Origin: Phenylobacterium sp.
GTDB taxonomy: Bacteria; Pseudomonadota; Alphaproteobacteria; Caulobacterales; Caulobacteraceae
Length of the DNA: 35,431 nucleotides
NCBI RefSeq assembly: GCF_025934275.1
Contig: NZ_JAICYI010000036.1
Location: 1 to 35,431 of the forward strand
Direction: 5' to 3'
In this document: in pieces, positions 1-6,895 of the stretch
How the letters are laid out: the number at the start of each line of letters is the position of its first letter
How positions within the stretch are numbered: position 1 is the stretch's first letter
Notes under the pieces: generated by a model
Database searches by the model: none
Told to the model about the DNA's origin: nothing
The model's input: only the letters and a program-made list of their open reading frames with translations
Program-made: the position numbers and the translations under genes

Positions 1-126
1 CTGGATCAGCCGATCGAGGTGCTGATCGAGCGCATCCGCCGCGAGATCGGGCTCCTCACCCAAGAGGAGGCCCAGCCGGTCATCGCCCGCTGGCGCGCCG
101 CCCACCCCGACGCCGACACCTCCTGA
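1..126 (+). CDS. C-terminal end of an unidentified protein (partial)
   Basis: An open frame runs from the first base of the window to TGA at 124-126 and encodes the last 41 residues of a protein that starts outside the window. The tail is charged and probably helical (it contains IERIRREIGLL and VIARWRAAHP). I do not recognise the family. The next gene in the same direction starts about 118 bp later behind its own candidate promoter, so they need not be one operon. Confidence 0.55.
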   Translation: MDQPIEVLIERIRREIGLLTQEEAQPVIARWRAAHPDADTS

Positions 127-181
127 CCACCCGCGCTGAACTGCGGTTCCCCTGCGCAGCTTTGCCGCGCCTCTTAACGAA

Positions 182-209
182 TTGTAGAGCCGCGGCGCTC
201 GTCTATAGT
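182..209 (+). promoter_or_regulatory. Candidate sigma-70 promoter of the DUF882 peptidase gene
   Basis: TTGTAG (182-187) and TATAGT (204-209) are separated by 16 bp, about 35 bp before the ATG at 244. The placement in the gap after the upstream stop fits a housekeeping-type promoter. No mapping data; inferred from spacing and consensus only. Confidence 0.4.
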
Positions 210-243
210 CCGGCTTGGGGCGGGGACGATCGTGGGAGCCGCC

Positions 244-789
244 ATGCGTGCGCATCGTCGTGATCTGCTGAAAGGCGCCTTGGGCCTCGCCGGCGGTCTG
301 GCCGGCGCCGGGCTGTTCGCGCCGCCCGCCCTGGCCGCCGCGACGGCGCCGCGCAGCCTGTCGCTCTACAACCTGCACACCGGCGAATCGCTCAAGGCGA
401 CCTATTTCGAGGACGGCGTTTATCTGCCCGACGCGATCGAGGCGATGGATCACCTGCTGCGCGACTTCCGCACCGGCGAGGCCCATCCCATCGCGCCCGG
501 CCTGCTGGATCTGGTGAGCACGTTGCGCGGCCGCCTCGAGAGCGAGCAGACGGTGCACGTGATCTCCGGCTACCGCTCGCCGAAGACCAACGCGATCCTG
601 CGCGAACGCAGCCATGGCGTCGCGGCCCACAGCCTGCACATGGAGGGCATGGCGATGGACATCCGCGTCCCCGGCGTGGAGCTCGCCCATTTGCGCGATG
701 CGGCCCTCGACCTGCGGCGCGGCGGGGTCGGCTACTATCCCGACTCGGATTTCGTGCACGTCGACATCGGGCGTGTCCGGCGCTGGTGA
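244..789 (+). CDS. Tat-exported DUF882 / M15-type peptidase (YcbK-like)
   Basis: The 181-aa product begins with a twin-arginine style leader (HRRDLLKGA followed by a Gly/Ala/Leu-rich stretch ending in PALAAA), so it should act in the periplasm. The body carries the zinc-peptidase M15A/DUF882 signature: SGYRS, then SLHMEGMAMDIRV giving the His and Asp ligands, and FVHVDIG near the end giving the last His. The family is related to D-Ala-D-Ala carboxypeptidases and is thought to trim peptidoglycan; E. coli YcbK is the best known member. I chose ATG 244 because GGGAG lies just upstream; a GTG at 232 is in frame. The Nudix gene follows after 15 bp, so they may be cotranscribed. Confidence 0.85.
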   Translation: MRAHRRDLLKGALGLAGGLAGAGLFAPPALAAATAPRSLSLYNLHTGESLKATYFEDGVYLPDAIEAMDHLLRDFRTGEAHPIAPGLLDLVSTLRGRLESEQTVHVISGYRSPKTNAILRERSHGVAAHSLHMEGMAMDIRVPGVELAHLRDAALDLRRGGVGYYPDSDFVHVDIGRVRRW

Positions 790-804
790 GCCGCGTTCCC
801 GGCC

Positions 805-1278
805 GTGTCGAAGGAGGTCAGCGCGGGCGTGCTGGTCTATCGCCGCCGCGGCGGTGAGCCGGAATTCCTGTTGGCGCATCCCGGCGGCCCGTTCTGGGCG
901 CGGCGCGACGCCGCAGCCTGGTCGATTCCCAAAGGGCTCGTCGAGGCCGGCGAGGAGACCTGGACGGCGGCCGCCCGGGAATTCCAGGAGGAGCTCGGCC
1001 AGCCGATCGCGGGCGAGCCGGAGCCCCTCAGCCCGTGCCGCACGAAGAGCGGCAAGCTGATCCACGCCTGGCTGGTGGAGGCCGATCTCGACCTCTCAGG
1101 GCTGGCGAGCAACAGCTTCGAGATGGAGTGGCCGCGCGGATCGGGCCGCACCCGGGCGTTTCCGGAAGTCGACCGCGCAGCCTACTTTCCGCCGGTCGAG
1201 GCGCTCGTGAAGATCCACCTGGGCCAGCGGCCCCTGCTCGTCGAGGCGCTGGCGCGGCTGGCGGACCGCCCCGCCTAG
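805..1278 (+). CDS. Nudix hydrolase, COG4119 type
   Basis: A 157-aa protein with a complete Nudix box: G-x5-E-x7-REFQEELG around residues 45-67, preceded by WSIPKGLVEAGE. Nudix enzymes hydrolyse nucleoside diphosphates linked to another group using a divalent metal held by the REUXEE glutamates. The opening SAGVLVYRRRGGEPEFLLAHPGGPFWA and the overall length match the 'predicted NTP pyrophosphohydrolase' COG4119 group, whose substrate is not settled. The start is GTG 805; no ATG is available upstream of the conserved sequence, and the Shine-Dalgarno is weak. It lies 15 bp behind the DUF882 peptidase gene, suggesting a shared transcript rather than a shared pathway. Confidence 0.88.
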   Translation: MSKEVSAGVLVYRRRGGEPEFLLAHPGGPFWARRDAAAWSIPKGLVEAGEETWTAAAREFQEELGQPIAGEPEPLSPCRTKSGKLIHAWLVEADLDLSGLASNSFEMEWPRGSGRTRAFPEVDRAAYFPPVEALVKIHLGQRPLLVEALARLADRPA

Positions 1279-1342
1279 CCGCAGGAGTCGCACCGCCTGC
1301 AAAAGTTCCCGGACCGACGTGATGCAACGCAATGTCTTTTCC

Positions 1343-1364
1343 GCTAGACGTGACACAGCTAGAC
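1343..1364 (+). promoter_or_regulatory. Paired GCTAGAC direct repeats before the XRE regulator
   Basis: GCTAGAC occurs at 1343-1349 and again at 1358-1364, 15 bp apart, with GTGACAC and GTCGACAC following the two copies. The position 30-50 bp before the ATG of the XRE regulator suits an autoregulatory operator or promoter-proximal site. This is inferred from the repeats alone. Confidence 0.25.
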
Positions 1365-1394
1365 AACTGTCGACACAAAAGAGAGGGAAGCCGC

Positions 1395-1775
1395 ATGGAC
1401 GAAGGGCCCGACAGGCTCGATCAGGCGCTTGGACTCGCCATCCGGCTCCGGCGCCACGCGCGGGGCTTGAGCCAATCGGCTTTGGGCGAGGCCATCGGCG
1501 TCTCGTTCCAGCAGGTCCAGAAATATGAGCGCGGCTCCAATCGGGTCAGCTTCTCCACCATGGTGCGCATCTGCCAGGCGCTGGGCTGCCAGGTGTCGGA
1601 CCTGGTCGGCGAGGTGCAGGAGCTGGGCGCGGCGGCGACCGCCGACGGCGCGGCCAGCGAGCCGCTCACTCAGCCTGAGGCGGGCCCGATGCTGGAGGCG
1701 CTCTCCCAGATCCGCTCGCCCGGCGTCCGCCGCGCCGTGCTCGAGCTCGCCCGCAGCCTCGCCCGCGAGCGGTGA
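1395..1775 (+). CDS. XRE-family helix-turn-helix regulator
   Basis: A 126-aa DNA-binding protein with a Cro/C1-type HTH at about residues 10-70: LGLAIRLRRHARGLSQSAL, then GEAIGVSFQQVQKYERG (recognition helix with the QxVxKYERG hallmark) and FSTMVRICQALG. The C-terminal part (MLEALSQIRSPGVRRAVLEL) is a short helical tail common in alphaproteobacterial single-HTH regulators and may mediate dimerisation. The start ATG 1395 is preceded by AGAGGGAAG; an in-frame ATG at 1332 has no good ribosome site and precedes non-conserved sequence. Targets are unknown; the paired heptamers upstream suggest autoregulation. Confidence 0.85.
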   Translation: MDEGPDRLDQALGLAIRLRRHARGLSQSALGEAIGVSFQQVQKYERGSNRVSFSTMVRICQALGCQVSDLVGEVQELGAAATADGAASEPLTQPEAGPMLEALSQIRSPGVRRAVLELARSLARER

Positions 1776-1861
1776 GGCGGGCGGCGGCGCCCGCGCCAGT
1801 CGCGCCCAGTTGATTGGCTTCCCGGCCTTCGCCGAGGCAGGTTGCGCGCGGGAGGTGTCCG

Positions 1862-2080
1862 ATGACCGATCTGGAAGTCAGGGTATCGCCCATCGAGGGC
1901 GGGTGGCGCGTGCAGTCGGCCGGCATTGCGGATCTGATGTTCCTGTCCGGCGCGCGGGCCGAGGAGAAGGCCCGCAGCCTGGCCGCGTGCCTGGCCCGCT
2001 GCGGCGCCGACGTGCTGCTGGTGATCTGCGACCGCGCGAGCCGCGTCGTCGGCACGCGTCGCTATTTCGCCATGGCGTGA
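1862..2080 (+). CDS. Hypothetical 72-aa protein, DUF2188-like
   Basis: The short product (MTDLEVRVSPIEGGWRVQSA at the start, SRVVGTRRYFAMA at the end) has the alternating strand-helix-strand look of DUF2188-type small proteins: a W-containing strand, a helix with AEEKARSLAACLA, then a hydrophobic strand. The start ATG 1862 follows GGAGGTG with good spacing; an upstream GTG-initiated extension to 1814 is not needed. Its last 19 bp overlap the 3' end of the convergent cation transporter gene. Function unknown; the family assignment is by general resemblance only. Confidence 0.6.
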   Translation: MTDLEVRVSPIEGGWRVQSAGIADLMFLSGARAEEKARSLAACLARCGADVLLVICDRASRVVGTRRYFAMA

Positions 2081-3009
2081 GGCCGGATCGCCGCCGGCGG
2101 TCCGCCTGAGCTTGCCGCCGTCGGGCGCATGAACACCCGGGTGATGCGCGGATCGGTCTGCCTGATCCGCGCGATCAGTTCGTCCAGCGCGGCCTCGAGC
2201 TCCTGGCGGCTGAGGCTGTCCTGCAGGCGCAGGGTCAGGCCGACCAGGATCTCCTGCGGACCGAGGTGGGCGGTGAGCACCTCCGGGATCTCGGCCACGC
2301 GCGGATCGGTTTCCAGCACGTCGCGGATCCGGGCGACCACCCGCGGCGCGGCCGCCTCGGCGGTCAGGAGGCTGCGGGTCTCGTTGGCCAGGAAGGCGGC
2401 GACCAGCACGAGCAGCAGGCCGATGGCGATCGAGGCTGCGCCGTCCGCCCAGATCAGCCCCAGGAAGGCCGAGGCCGAGACGCCCGCCAGCGCCAGCACC
2501 AGGCCGACCAGCGCCGCCCCGTCCTCGACGATCACCGCGAAGATGTTCGGGTCCTTGCTGCGGCGGATCGAGGTCAGGAGCGGCGTGTCGGCGCGGATCT
2601 TGTTGAGCTCCTTGATCGCGACGGCGAACGAGGAGCCCTCGGCCGCCATGGCGAACCCGATCACCACCAGGTTGATCCAGGGCCGCTCGATGGGCGCGGG
2701 CGCCGCCAGGTTGTGCAGCCCCTGCCAAACCGAGGCCGCGCCGCCCAAGGCGAAGATCATCAGCGCCACGACGAACGACCAGAAGTAGGCCTCCATGCCG
2801 TGTCCGAACGGATGGCCGGGGTCGGGCGGGCGGCTCGCCCGGCGCATGCCGAGCAGCAGCAGCCCCTGGTCGCCGGTGTCGACCAGCGAGTGGATCGCCT
2901 CCGTCAGGATCGCGGAGCTGCCGGTGAACGCGTAGGCGGCGAGCTTCGCGGCGGCGATCGCCAGATTGCCGGCGAGGGCCGTCAGGACGACGCGGGTCGA
3001 GCTGTTCAG
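2062..3009 (-). CDS. Cation diffusion facilitator (CDF) family transporter, apparent CTG start
   Basis: A 315-aa inner-membrane metal/proton antiporter of the CDF (SLC30-like) family. The N-terminal part read from 3009 gives NSSTRVVLTALAGNLAIAA, then a helix with HSLVDTGDQ (metal-site His and Asp of TM2), PFGHGMEAYFWSFVVAL, and later WADGAASIAIG (TM5 Asp). The position equivalent to the TM5 His of YiiP is Leu, as in some subfamilies. The C-terminal cytoplasmic domain follows. No ATG, GTG or TTG lies before the conserved TM1-TM2 region; CTG at 3009 has a full AGGAGG (3017-3022) at 7-nt spacing. Starting at the first ATG (2847) would delete TM1 and TM2. Zn, Fe, Co or Mn are possible substrates. 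Confidence 0.85.
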   Translation of the reverse strand: MNSSTRVVLTALAGNLAIAAAKLAAYAFTGSSAILTEAIHSLVDTGDQGLLLLGMRRASRPPDPGHPFGHGMEAYFWSFVVALMIFALGGAASVWQGLHNLAAPAPIERPWINLVVIGFAMAAEGSSFAVAIKELNKIRADTPLLTSIRRSKDPNIFAVIVEDGAALVGLVLALAGVSASAFLGLIWADGAASIAIGLLLVLVAAFLANETRSLLTAEAAAPRVVARIRDVLETDPRVAEIPEVLTAHLGPQEILVGLTLRLQDSLSRQELEAALDELIARIRQTDPRITRVFMRPTAASSGGPPAAIRPHAMAK

Positions 3010-3081
3010 CGCGGCGCCTCCTCGTGGCTCGGTCCAAAGGACTCCCGCGAGGGCTCGCCTGTTCCCGTCAGGCGGCTCGGC

Positions 3082-3261
3082 TCAGACCTCGACCATGTCG
3101 AAGTCGCTCTTTGGCGTGCCGCACATCGGACAGGCCCAGTCATCGGCGATGTCCGCCCACCGCGTCCCCGGCGCGAGGCCCTCGTCCGGGTCGCCGGCGG
3201 CCTCGTCGTAGAGGTAGCCGCAGGTGCGGCACTGCCAGGTCCGGTAGGGCGCCTCGCTCAT
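3082..3261 (-). CDS. Rubredoxin
   Basis: A 59-aa iron protein with the two CxxCG knuckles that bind one Fe: [17 protein letters not shown] and [13 protein letters not shown]. The conserved [25 protein letters not shown] spacing is standard for rubredoxins that pass single electrons to oxygenases or oxidoreductases in the cytosol. I chose ATG 3261 to give the typical length; ATG 3270 and ATG 3297 are in frame but have no better ribosome site. It lies 72 bp upstream of the CDF gene on the same strand and is divergent from the sulfotransferase gene. The partner reductase is not in the window. Confidence 0.93.
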   Translation of the reverse strand: MSEAPYRTWQCRTCGYLYDEAAGDPDEGLAPGTRWADIADDWACPMCGTPKSDFDMVEV

Positions 3262-3389
3262 GGGCGCCATTTCGCAAGACCGGCCGCCGCTTGGCAATGC
3301 GCCCGGCGGCCTCGCGGCCGGAGGGCTTGAGCGCGCGCCTCAGCAGGCGCAGGGTCGCGCCGCAATCCGGTTGCTGAGGAGGATCACTC

Positions 3390-4043
3390 ATGGCGCTGAA
3401 GGTCATCGGGGCCGGCTACGGCCGCACGGGGACGATGTCGCTGAAGCTGGCGCTCGAGCAACTGGGCTTCGGACCCTGCCATCACATGGTGGAGGTGTTC
3501 GCCCATCCGGAGCAGATTCCGCTGTGGACCGCGGCGGCCGAGGGCAGGCCGGAGTGGGACAAGCTCATGGAAGGCTATGTCTCGGCGGTCGATTGGCCGA
3601 CCGCCACCTTCTACAAGGAGCTCGCCGACCACTATCCGGACGCGAAGGTGATCCTCACCGAACGCTCCCCGGAGAGCTGGTTCAAGTCCACCCAGGCGAC
3701 CATCTTCGCCCAGTTCGGCGCCAACCGTCGCGGTTCGGCAGGCGGGGCCCCGGAGGCCTGGGTCGAGATGGTCATGAAGGTGGTGGGCGATCTGTTCGAC
3801 CGCCGGATGGACGACCACGACAAGCTGATCTCGGTGTTCAAGGCGCACAATGCGCGGGTCCGCGAGGTCATCGCGCCCGAACGGCTGCTGGTCTACGAGG
3901 TGGCGCAGGGCTGGGAGCCGCTCTGCAGGTTCCTGGGCGCGCCCGTGCCGACGGGACCGATGCCGAAGGTGAACTCGACCGAGGAGTTCCAGGCGCGCCT
4001 CGCGCCCGAGATCGCGAGCCGCAGCCAGGCCGCCGAGGCCTGA
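3390..4043 (+). CDS. Sulfotransferase family protein
   Basis: A 217-aa cytosolic protein of the P-loop sulfotransferase group (Sulfotransfer_4 type). GAGYGRTGTMSLKLALEQLG near the N-terminus is the 5'-phosphosulfate loop for PAPS, and VILTERSPESWFKST near residues 90-105 is the 3'-phosphate motif. Such proteins transfer sulfate from PAPS to hydroxyl or amine acceptors, but for many bacterial members the acceptor is unknown. The ATG 3390 follows GAGGAGG. The gene is divergent from rubredoxin and convergent with the HNH gene (3-bp gap). Confidence 0.85.
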   Translation: MALKVIGAGYGRTGTMSLKLALEQLGFGPCHHMVEVFAHPEQIPLWTAAAEGRPEWDKLMEGYVSAVDWPTATFYKELADHYPDAKVILTERSPESWFKSTQATIFAQFGANRRGSAGGAPEAWVEMVMKVVGDLFDRRMDDHDKLISVFKAHNARVREVIAPERLLVYEVAQGWEPLCRFLGAPVPTGPMPKVNSTEEFQARLAPEIASRSQAAEA

Positions 4044-4046
4044 GCC

Positions 4047-4607
4047 TCACGCCTCCAGCTCGATGTCCCAGTAGAGGTAGTCGAGCCAGCTTTCGTGAAG
4101 GTGGTTGGGCGGAAACTTGCGGCCGCGGTCCTGCAGCTCGAAGGCGGTCGGCCGCTTTGGCCTGTGCCGCGGATGCATGGCCGCCTCGTGCGGCGTTCGC
4201 CCGCCCTTGGAGAGATTGCAGCGCGCGCAGGCGGTGACGATGTTCTCCCAGGTGGTCCGGCCGCCGCGCGAGCGCGGGACCAGATGGTCAAAGGTGAGCT
4301 CCTCGGCCGCGCCGCAGTATTGGCAGGCGAAGGAGTCGCGCAGGAACAGGTTGAAGCGGGTGAACGCCGGCGGCCGATCCTGGGCGACGTAGTGCTTGAG
4401 CGAGACGACGCTCGGCAGCCGCATCTCGAAAGACGGCGAGTGGACCTTCTGATCGTAGGTCGAGACGACGTCGACCCGCTCCAGGAACACCGCCTTGATC
4501 ACCTCCTGCCAGGGCCAGAGGGAGAGCGGGTAGTAGCTGAGCGGACGGAAGTCGGCGTTGAGCACCAGGGCGGGCCAGCCCGACGGCGGGCGACTAAGCA
4601 CCTGCAT
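4047..4607 (-). CDS. HNH endonuclease
   Basis: A 186-aa protein with a clear HNH ββα-metal domain in the second half: CQYCGAAEELTFDHLVPRSRGG, then WENIVTACARCNLSKGGRTP. Two CxxC pairs form the structural zinc site and DH supplies the catalytic His. The first half (LVLNADFRPLSYYPLSLWPWQEVIKAV) is typical of the widespread stand-alone alphaproteobacterial HNH proteins. It is not next to a methylase or mobile gene, so there is no sign of a restriction system; the biological substrate is unknown. Confidence 0.9.
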   Translation of the reverse strand: MQVLSRPPSGWPALVLNADFRPLSYYPLSLWPWQEVIKAVFLERVDVVSTYDQKVHSPSFEMRLPSVVSLKHYVAQDRPPAFTRFNLFLRDSFACQYCGAAEELTFDHLVPRSRGGRTTWENIVTACARCNLSKGGRTPHEAAMHPRHRPKRPTAFELQDRGRKFPPNHLHESWLDYLYWDIELEA

Positions 4608-4781
4608 CGCCGGCCTCCCCGCGGCGCGCTCTCGCGCCTATGACATGCAAAGCTGAACTGAAGACTGAGCCCTCATTGCGAATGCGCGGGCGGCGGATCG
4701 CTTCGGGCGAGCCCCGCTGCAGGGCCACTATACGAATGATTCTGAGACAACTCCATGTCGCCGACGCTGCTGGCGGCCTGC

Positions 4782-4816
4782 GGCCTCGCCCCGGTCTTCA
4801 GCTTGGGGGCGAGGCC
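4782..4816. repeat. 11-bp inverted repeat near the end of the small membrane-peptide gene
   Basis: GGCCTCGCCCC at 4782-4792 pairs exactly with GGGGCGAGGCC at 4806-4816 across a 13-nt loop. It lies 23 bp beyond the stop of the leftward 33-aa gene, where a terminator is expected, but the T-rich side (TTTA) is on the rightward strand. It could act as an RNA hairpin protecting the 3' end or as a terminator for rightward transcription. The rest of 4608-4838 shows nothing recognisable. Confidence 0.45.
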
Positions 4817-4838
4817 TTTAGGCGGCGCATCTGGGTCC

Positions 4839-4940
4839 TTAGGCTCCGACGACGGCGACTGCGGCGCCGAGCGCGAGACCGAGGAACAGGACGGCGTACG
4901 AGGCGACGACGTCGAGGATGCGGTTCACGAGGATCGACAT
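4839..4940 (-). CDS. Small membrane peptide A (33 aa), paralogue of peptide B
   Basis: ATG 4940 to TAA 4839-4841 encodes 33 residues: MSILVNRILDVVASYAVLF, then LGLALGAAVAVVGA. It is one hydrophobic helix with a short basic N-terminus, so it should be an inner-membrane peptide. An excellent Shine-Dalgarno (AAAAAGGAG, 8 nt before ATG) supports translation. It resembles the 36-aa peptide at 5166-5276 in the MS(I/L) start, single helix and identical AVVGA ending, and both have near-identical promoters 55-60 bp upstream. Function unknown: candidates are a modulator of a membrane protein or a small hydrophobic toxin. Too short for most gene callers. Confidence 0.6.
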   Translation of the reverse strand: MSILVNRILDVVASYAVLFLGLALGAAVAVVGA

Positions 4941-5002
4941 TTCGAGCTCCTTTTTCCTTGCCGGCGGCCGGGGGACTGGCCGCTGTCCGTCTGGACGCTG
5001 TT

Positions 5003-5050
5003 TAGATAGCACTGATCTGAACGGTGTCTAGATAGACGTTTACGTTGTAT
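5003..5050 (-). promoter_or_regulatory. Promoter/operator of membrane peptide A
   Basis: Read leftward, TAGACA (5030-5025) and TATCTA (5008-5003) are 16 bp apart, with the ATG 62 bp beyond. The block from GTAAAC through CCGTTCAGAT to TATCTA matches the corresponding block before peptide B (5338-5378). An inverted repeat GTCTA-GA-TAGAC (5026-5037 region) overlaps the -35. The likely binder is the neighbouring TetR protein. Confidence 0.55.
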
Positions 5051-5108
5051 CGATATTCATTTCTGCATGGGCTATCAGCGGAGCTGACAGCGCCGGCCAA
5101 GCGCGACG

Positions 5109-5134
5109 AAAAGGGGCCCCGAGACGGGGCCCCT
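5109..5134 (-). terminator. Rho-independent terminator after membrane peptide B
   Basis: A 9-bp perfect stem (AGGGGCCCC / GGGGCCCCT, 5112-5120 and 5126-5134) with a GAGAC loop is followed on the leftward strand by TTTT (5112-5109). It sits about 30 bp after the stop of the 36-aa gene and shows that a leftward transcript ends here, separating peptide B from peptide A. Confidence 0.75.
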
Positions 5135-5165
5135 CTCCAGTTCGGCCGTCTTGGGGAGAGTCGGC

Positions 5166-5276
5166 TTAGGCGCCGACGACGGCGAGCGCCGCGGCCGAGG
5201 CCACGCCCAGGACCAGGAGAAGCGCCGCGCCGGCGCGGTCCAGGAGGCGTTCGTAGTGACGGACTGCGAGAGACAT
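5166..5276 (-). CDS. Small membrane peptide B (36 aa), paralogue of peptide A
   Basis: ATG 5276 to TAA 5166-5168 encodes 36 residues: MSLAVRHYERLLDRAGAALL, then LVLGVASAAALAVVGA. A positively charged N-terminal dozen residues precede one hydrophobic helix, so the peptide should insert in the inner membrane. AAAGGTG precedes the ATG. The gene has its own promoter (5338-5365), a roughly 55-nt leader and a strong terminator (5109-5134), so it is a complete transcription unit. The ending AVVGA is shared with peptide A. It is divergent from the TetR gene, whose product probably controls both peptides. Function unknown. Confidence 0.65.
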   Translation of the reverse strand: MSLAVRHYERLLDRAGAALLLVLGVASAAALAVVGA

Positions 5277-5337
5277 GACACACACCTTTGAGTTTGAACC
5301 CCGGGGGAGCAGGGGCGTTTGTTATTTGAGCAGCGCT

Positions 5338-5378
5338 AAGATAGGTTTAATCTGAGCGGCGTCAAGATATCTTTACGG
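5338..5378 (-). promoter_or_regulatory. Promoter/operator of membrane peptide B, shared with tetR
   Basis: Leftward TTGACG (5365-5360) and TATCTT (5343-5338) with a 16-bp spacer form a near-consensus promoter. The imperfect dyad GTCAAGA-TA-TCTTTAC (5361-5376) covers the -35 and lies just before the TetR start, the classic placement for an autoregulated TetR operator serving both directions. It matches the block at 5003-5050 in about three of four positions by eye. Confidence 0.6.
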
Positions 5379-5409
5379 CGTCCAGATGCCCACTTATGGT
5401 GATGGTGCG

Positions 5410-6039
5410 ATGAGAGAATCTCAAACCGCCGAGGCGCGGCCCTACCATCACGGCGACCTGCGTCGCGCGCTCCTCGAGGCCGCCCGGCGCATCCTGGAGG
5501 CCGAGGGCCCGACCGCCCTTTCGCTCAGGGCGGTGGCCCGCGAGGCCGGCGTGAGCCCGGCGGCCCCCTACCACCACTTCAAGGACAAGGCCGAGCTGCT
5601 GGACGCGGTGGCCGAGCAAGGCTGGGAGATGCTCGACAAGCGCATGGCCGAGGCGAAGCTCGAGGCCGAGCCCCGCGACAAGCTGAACTCCCTGGGCATC
5701 GCCTACGTCTGCTTCGCCCGCGAGAACCCGGCGCTCTACCGGGTGATGTACGACGCCGCCCGCGACAACGAGGCGCTCCCCGAGGAGATGGTCGGGGACA
5801 ACGAGGACTCCCCCTACTGCAAGGTGCGCGACACGATGATCGAGCTGGGAGCCGATCCCGCCGCCCGGACCGAACTCGAGCTCGCCACAACCGCGGCCTG
5901 GTGCGCCGCGCATGGCCTCGCGGAGATGGCGGGTTTCCGCCAGTTCGAGCCCCTCAAGGAAGCTCTGGGCGGCGAGCTCCCCTTCCTGCGCGCCATCTTC
6001 GCCCATATGGGCCTGTTCCCGCACGTCGGCCGGACCTAG
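5410..6039 (+). CDS. TetR/AcrR-family repressor with WHG (TetR_C_33-type) domain
   Basis: A 209-aa regulator. The N-terminal HTH spans about residues 12-65 (YHHGDLRRALLEAARRILEA, then LSLRAVAREAGVSPAAPYHHF, the TetR recognition helix). The C-terminal ligand/dimer domain has FARENPALYRVMYDAA and AAWCAAHGLAEMA, typical of the WHG-type C-terminal family. I prefer ATG 5410, which begins right before the conserved region; ATG 5386 is in frame but lies against the operator dyad. It is divergent from membrane peptide B and probably represses itself and both peptide genes. The inducing ligand is unknown. gluQ-RS starts 11 bp after the stop. Confidence 0.9.
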   Translation: MRESQTAEARPYHHGDLRRALLEAARRILEAEGPTALSLRAVAREAGVSPAAPYHHFKDKAELLDAVAEQGWEMLDKRMAEAKLEAEPRDKLNSLGIAYVCFARENPALYRVMYDAARDNEALPEEMVGDNEDSPYCKVRDTMIELGADPAARTELELATTAAWCAAHGLAEMAGFRQFEPLKEALGGELPFLRAIFAHMGLFPHVGRT

Positions 6040-6049
6040 ATCAGGCGGG

Positions 6050-6895
6050 GTGTTCGTCACCCGCTTCGCCCCCTCGCCCACCGGCTGGCTGCACCGCGGC
6101 CACGCATTCTCGGCGCTGACGGCCGAGCGCGCCGCGCGCGAGGCGAACGGCCGCTTCCTGCTGCGCCTCGAGGACATCGATCGCAGCCGCTGCCGGCCGC
6201 AGTACGAGCAGGGCATCCATGACGACCTCGGCTGGCTCGGTCTTTCCTGGGAGATCCCGGTTCGTCGCCAGTCGGACCACATGGACGACTACGCCAGGGC
6301 GCTGCGGGAGCTCGCCGAGCGCGGCCTGGTCTACCGCTGCTTCAAGACCCGCAGGGAGGTCGCCGAGGCGATCGAGCAGGCTCCGCACGGGGCGATGGAG
6401 GCCTACCGTGGCGAGCCCCTGCCGCCGGAGGAGGAGGCGCGCCGCCTCGCGGCGGGCGAGCCCTACGCCTGGCGATTGTCGCTGATGAAGGCGCAGGCGC
6501 TCCTCGGCGGGTTCGGCGGGCTTTGGTTTGGCGAGGAAGGCGAGGGCCCCGAAGGCCAGGCCGGCGTCATCGCGGCGCGGCCCGAGCTCGGCGGCGACGT
6601 GGTGCTGGCCCGCAAGGACGTCGGCGTCGCCTATCATCTGGCCGTGGTGGTCGACGATGCGCTGCAGGGCGTCACCCACGTGATACGAGGGCAGGACCTG
6701 TTCGAGGCGGCGCACGTGCAGCGGCTGCTGCAGGCGCTCCTGGGCTTGCCGACCCCCGTCTATCGCCACCACCGGCTGCTCACGGACGCCGCCGGCCGCC
6801 GGTTCGCCAAGCGGGACAAGGCCGAGACGCTGCGCGACCTTCGCGCGCGCGGTATGACGCCGGCCGAGCTTCGCCGGGAGATGGGCATTGGCTGA
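6050..6895 (+). CDS. gluQ: Glutamyl-Q tRNA(Asp) synthetase (GluQ-RS)
   Basis: A 281-aa paralogue of the GluRS catalytic core that attaches glutamate to queuosine 34 of tRNA-Asp. The N-terminus TRFAPSPTGWLHRGHA is the class I HIGH region, LLRLEDIDRSRCRPQY the glutamate/ATP loop, and RRFAKRDKAETL the KMSKS equivalent; there is no anticodon-binding domain, as expected. The start is GTG 6050, immediately before FVTRFAPSPTG; extending upstream would run into the TetR gene. The E. coli enzyme has a zinc site C-x-C...Y-x3-C; here only the first Cys (YRCFKTRREV) remains. Its stop overlaps the next gene by 8 bp, so they are cotranscribed. Confidence 0.9.
   Translation: MFVTRFAPSPTGWLHRGHAFSALTAERAAREANGRFLLRLEDIDRSRCRPQYEQGIHDDLGWLGLSWEIPVRRQSDHMDDYARALRELAERGLVYRCFKTRREVAEAIEQAPHGAMEAYRGEPLPPEEEARRLAAGEPYAWRLSLMKAQALLGGFGGLWFGEEGEGPEGQAGVIAARPELGGDVVLARKDVGVAYHLAVVVDDALQGVTHVIRGQDLFEAAHVQRLLQALLGLPTPVYRHHRLLTDAAGRRFAKRDKAETLRDLRARGMTPAELRREMGIG

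Noticed and set aside
1670..3037. A 455-codon minus-strand open frame over the CDF gene
   Set aside because: Low-complexity Arg/Gly/Ala translation with no domain; it lies in a shifted frame over the CDF transporter and the XRE regulator.
4640..5009. Plus-strand frames of 121 and 84 codons between the HNH gene and tetR
   Set aside because: Basic, repetitive translation without ribosome sites; they are antisense to the small membrane-peptide gene, which has a better start and promoter.
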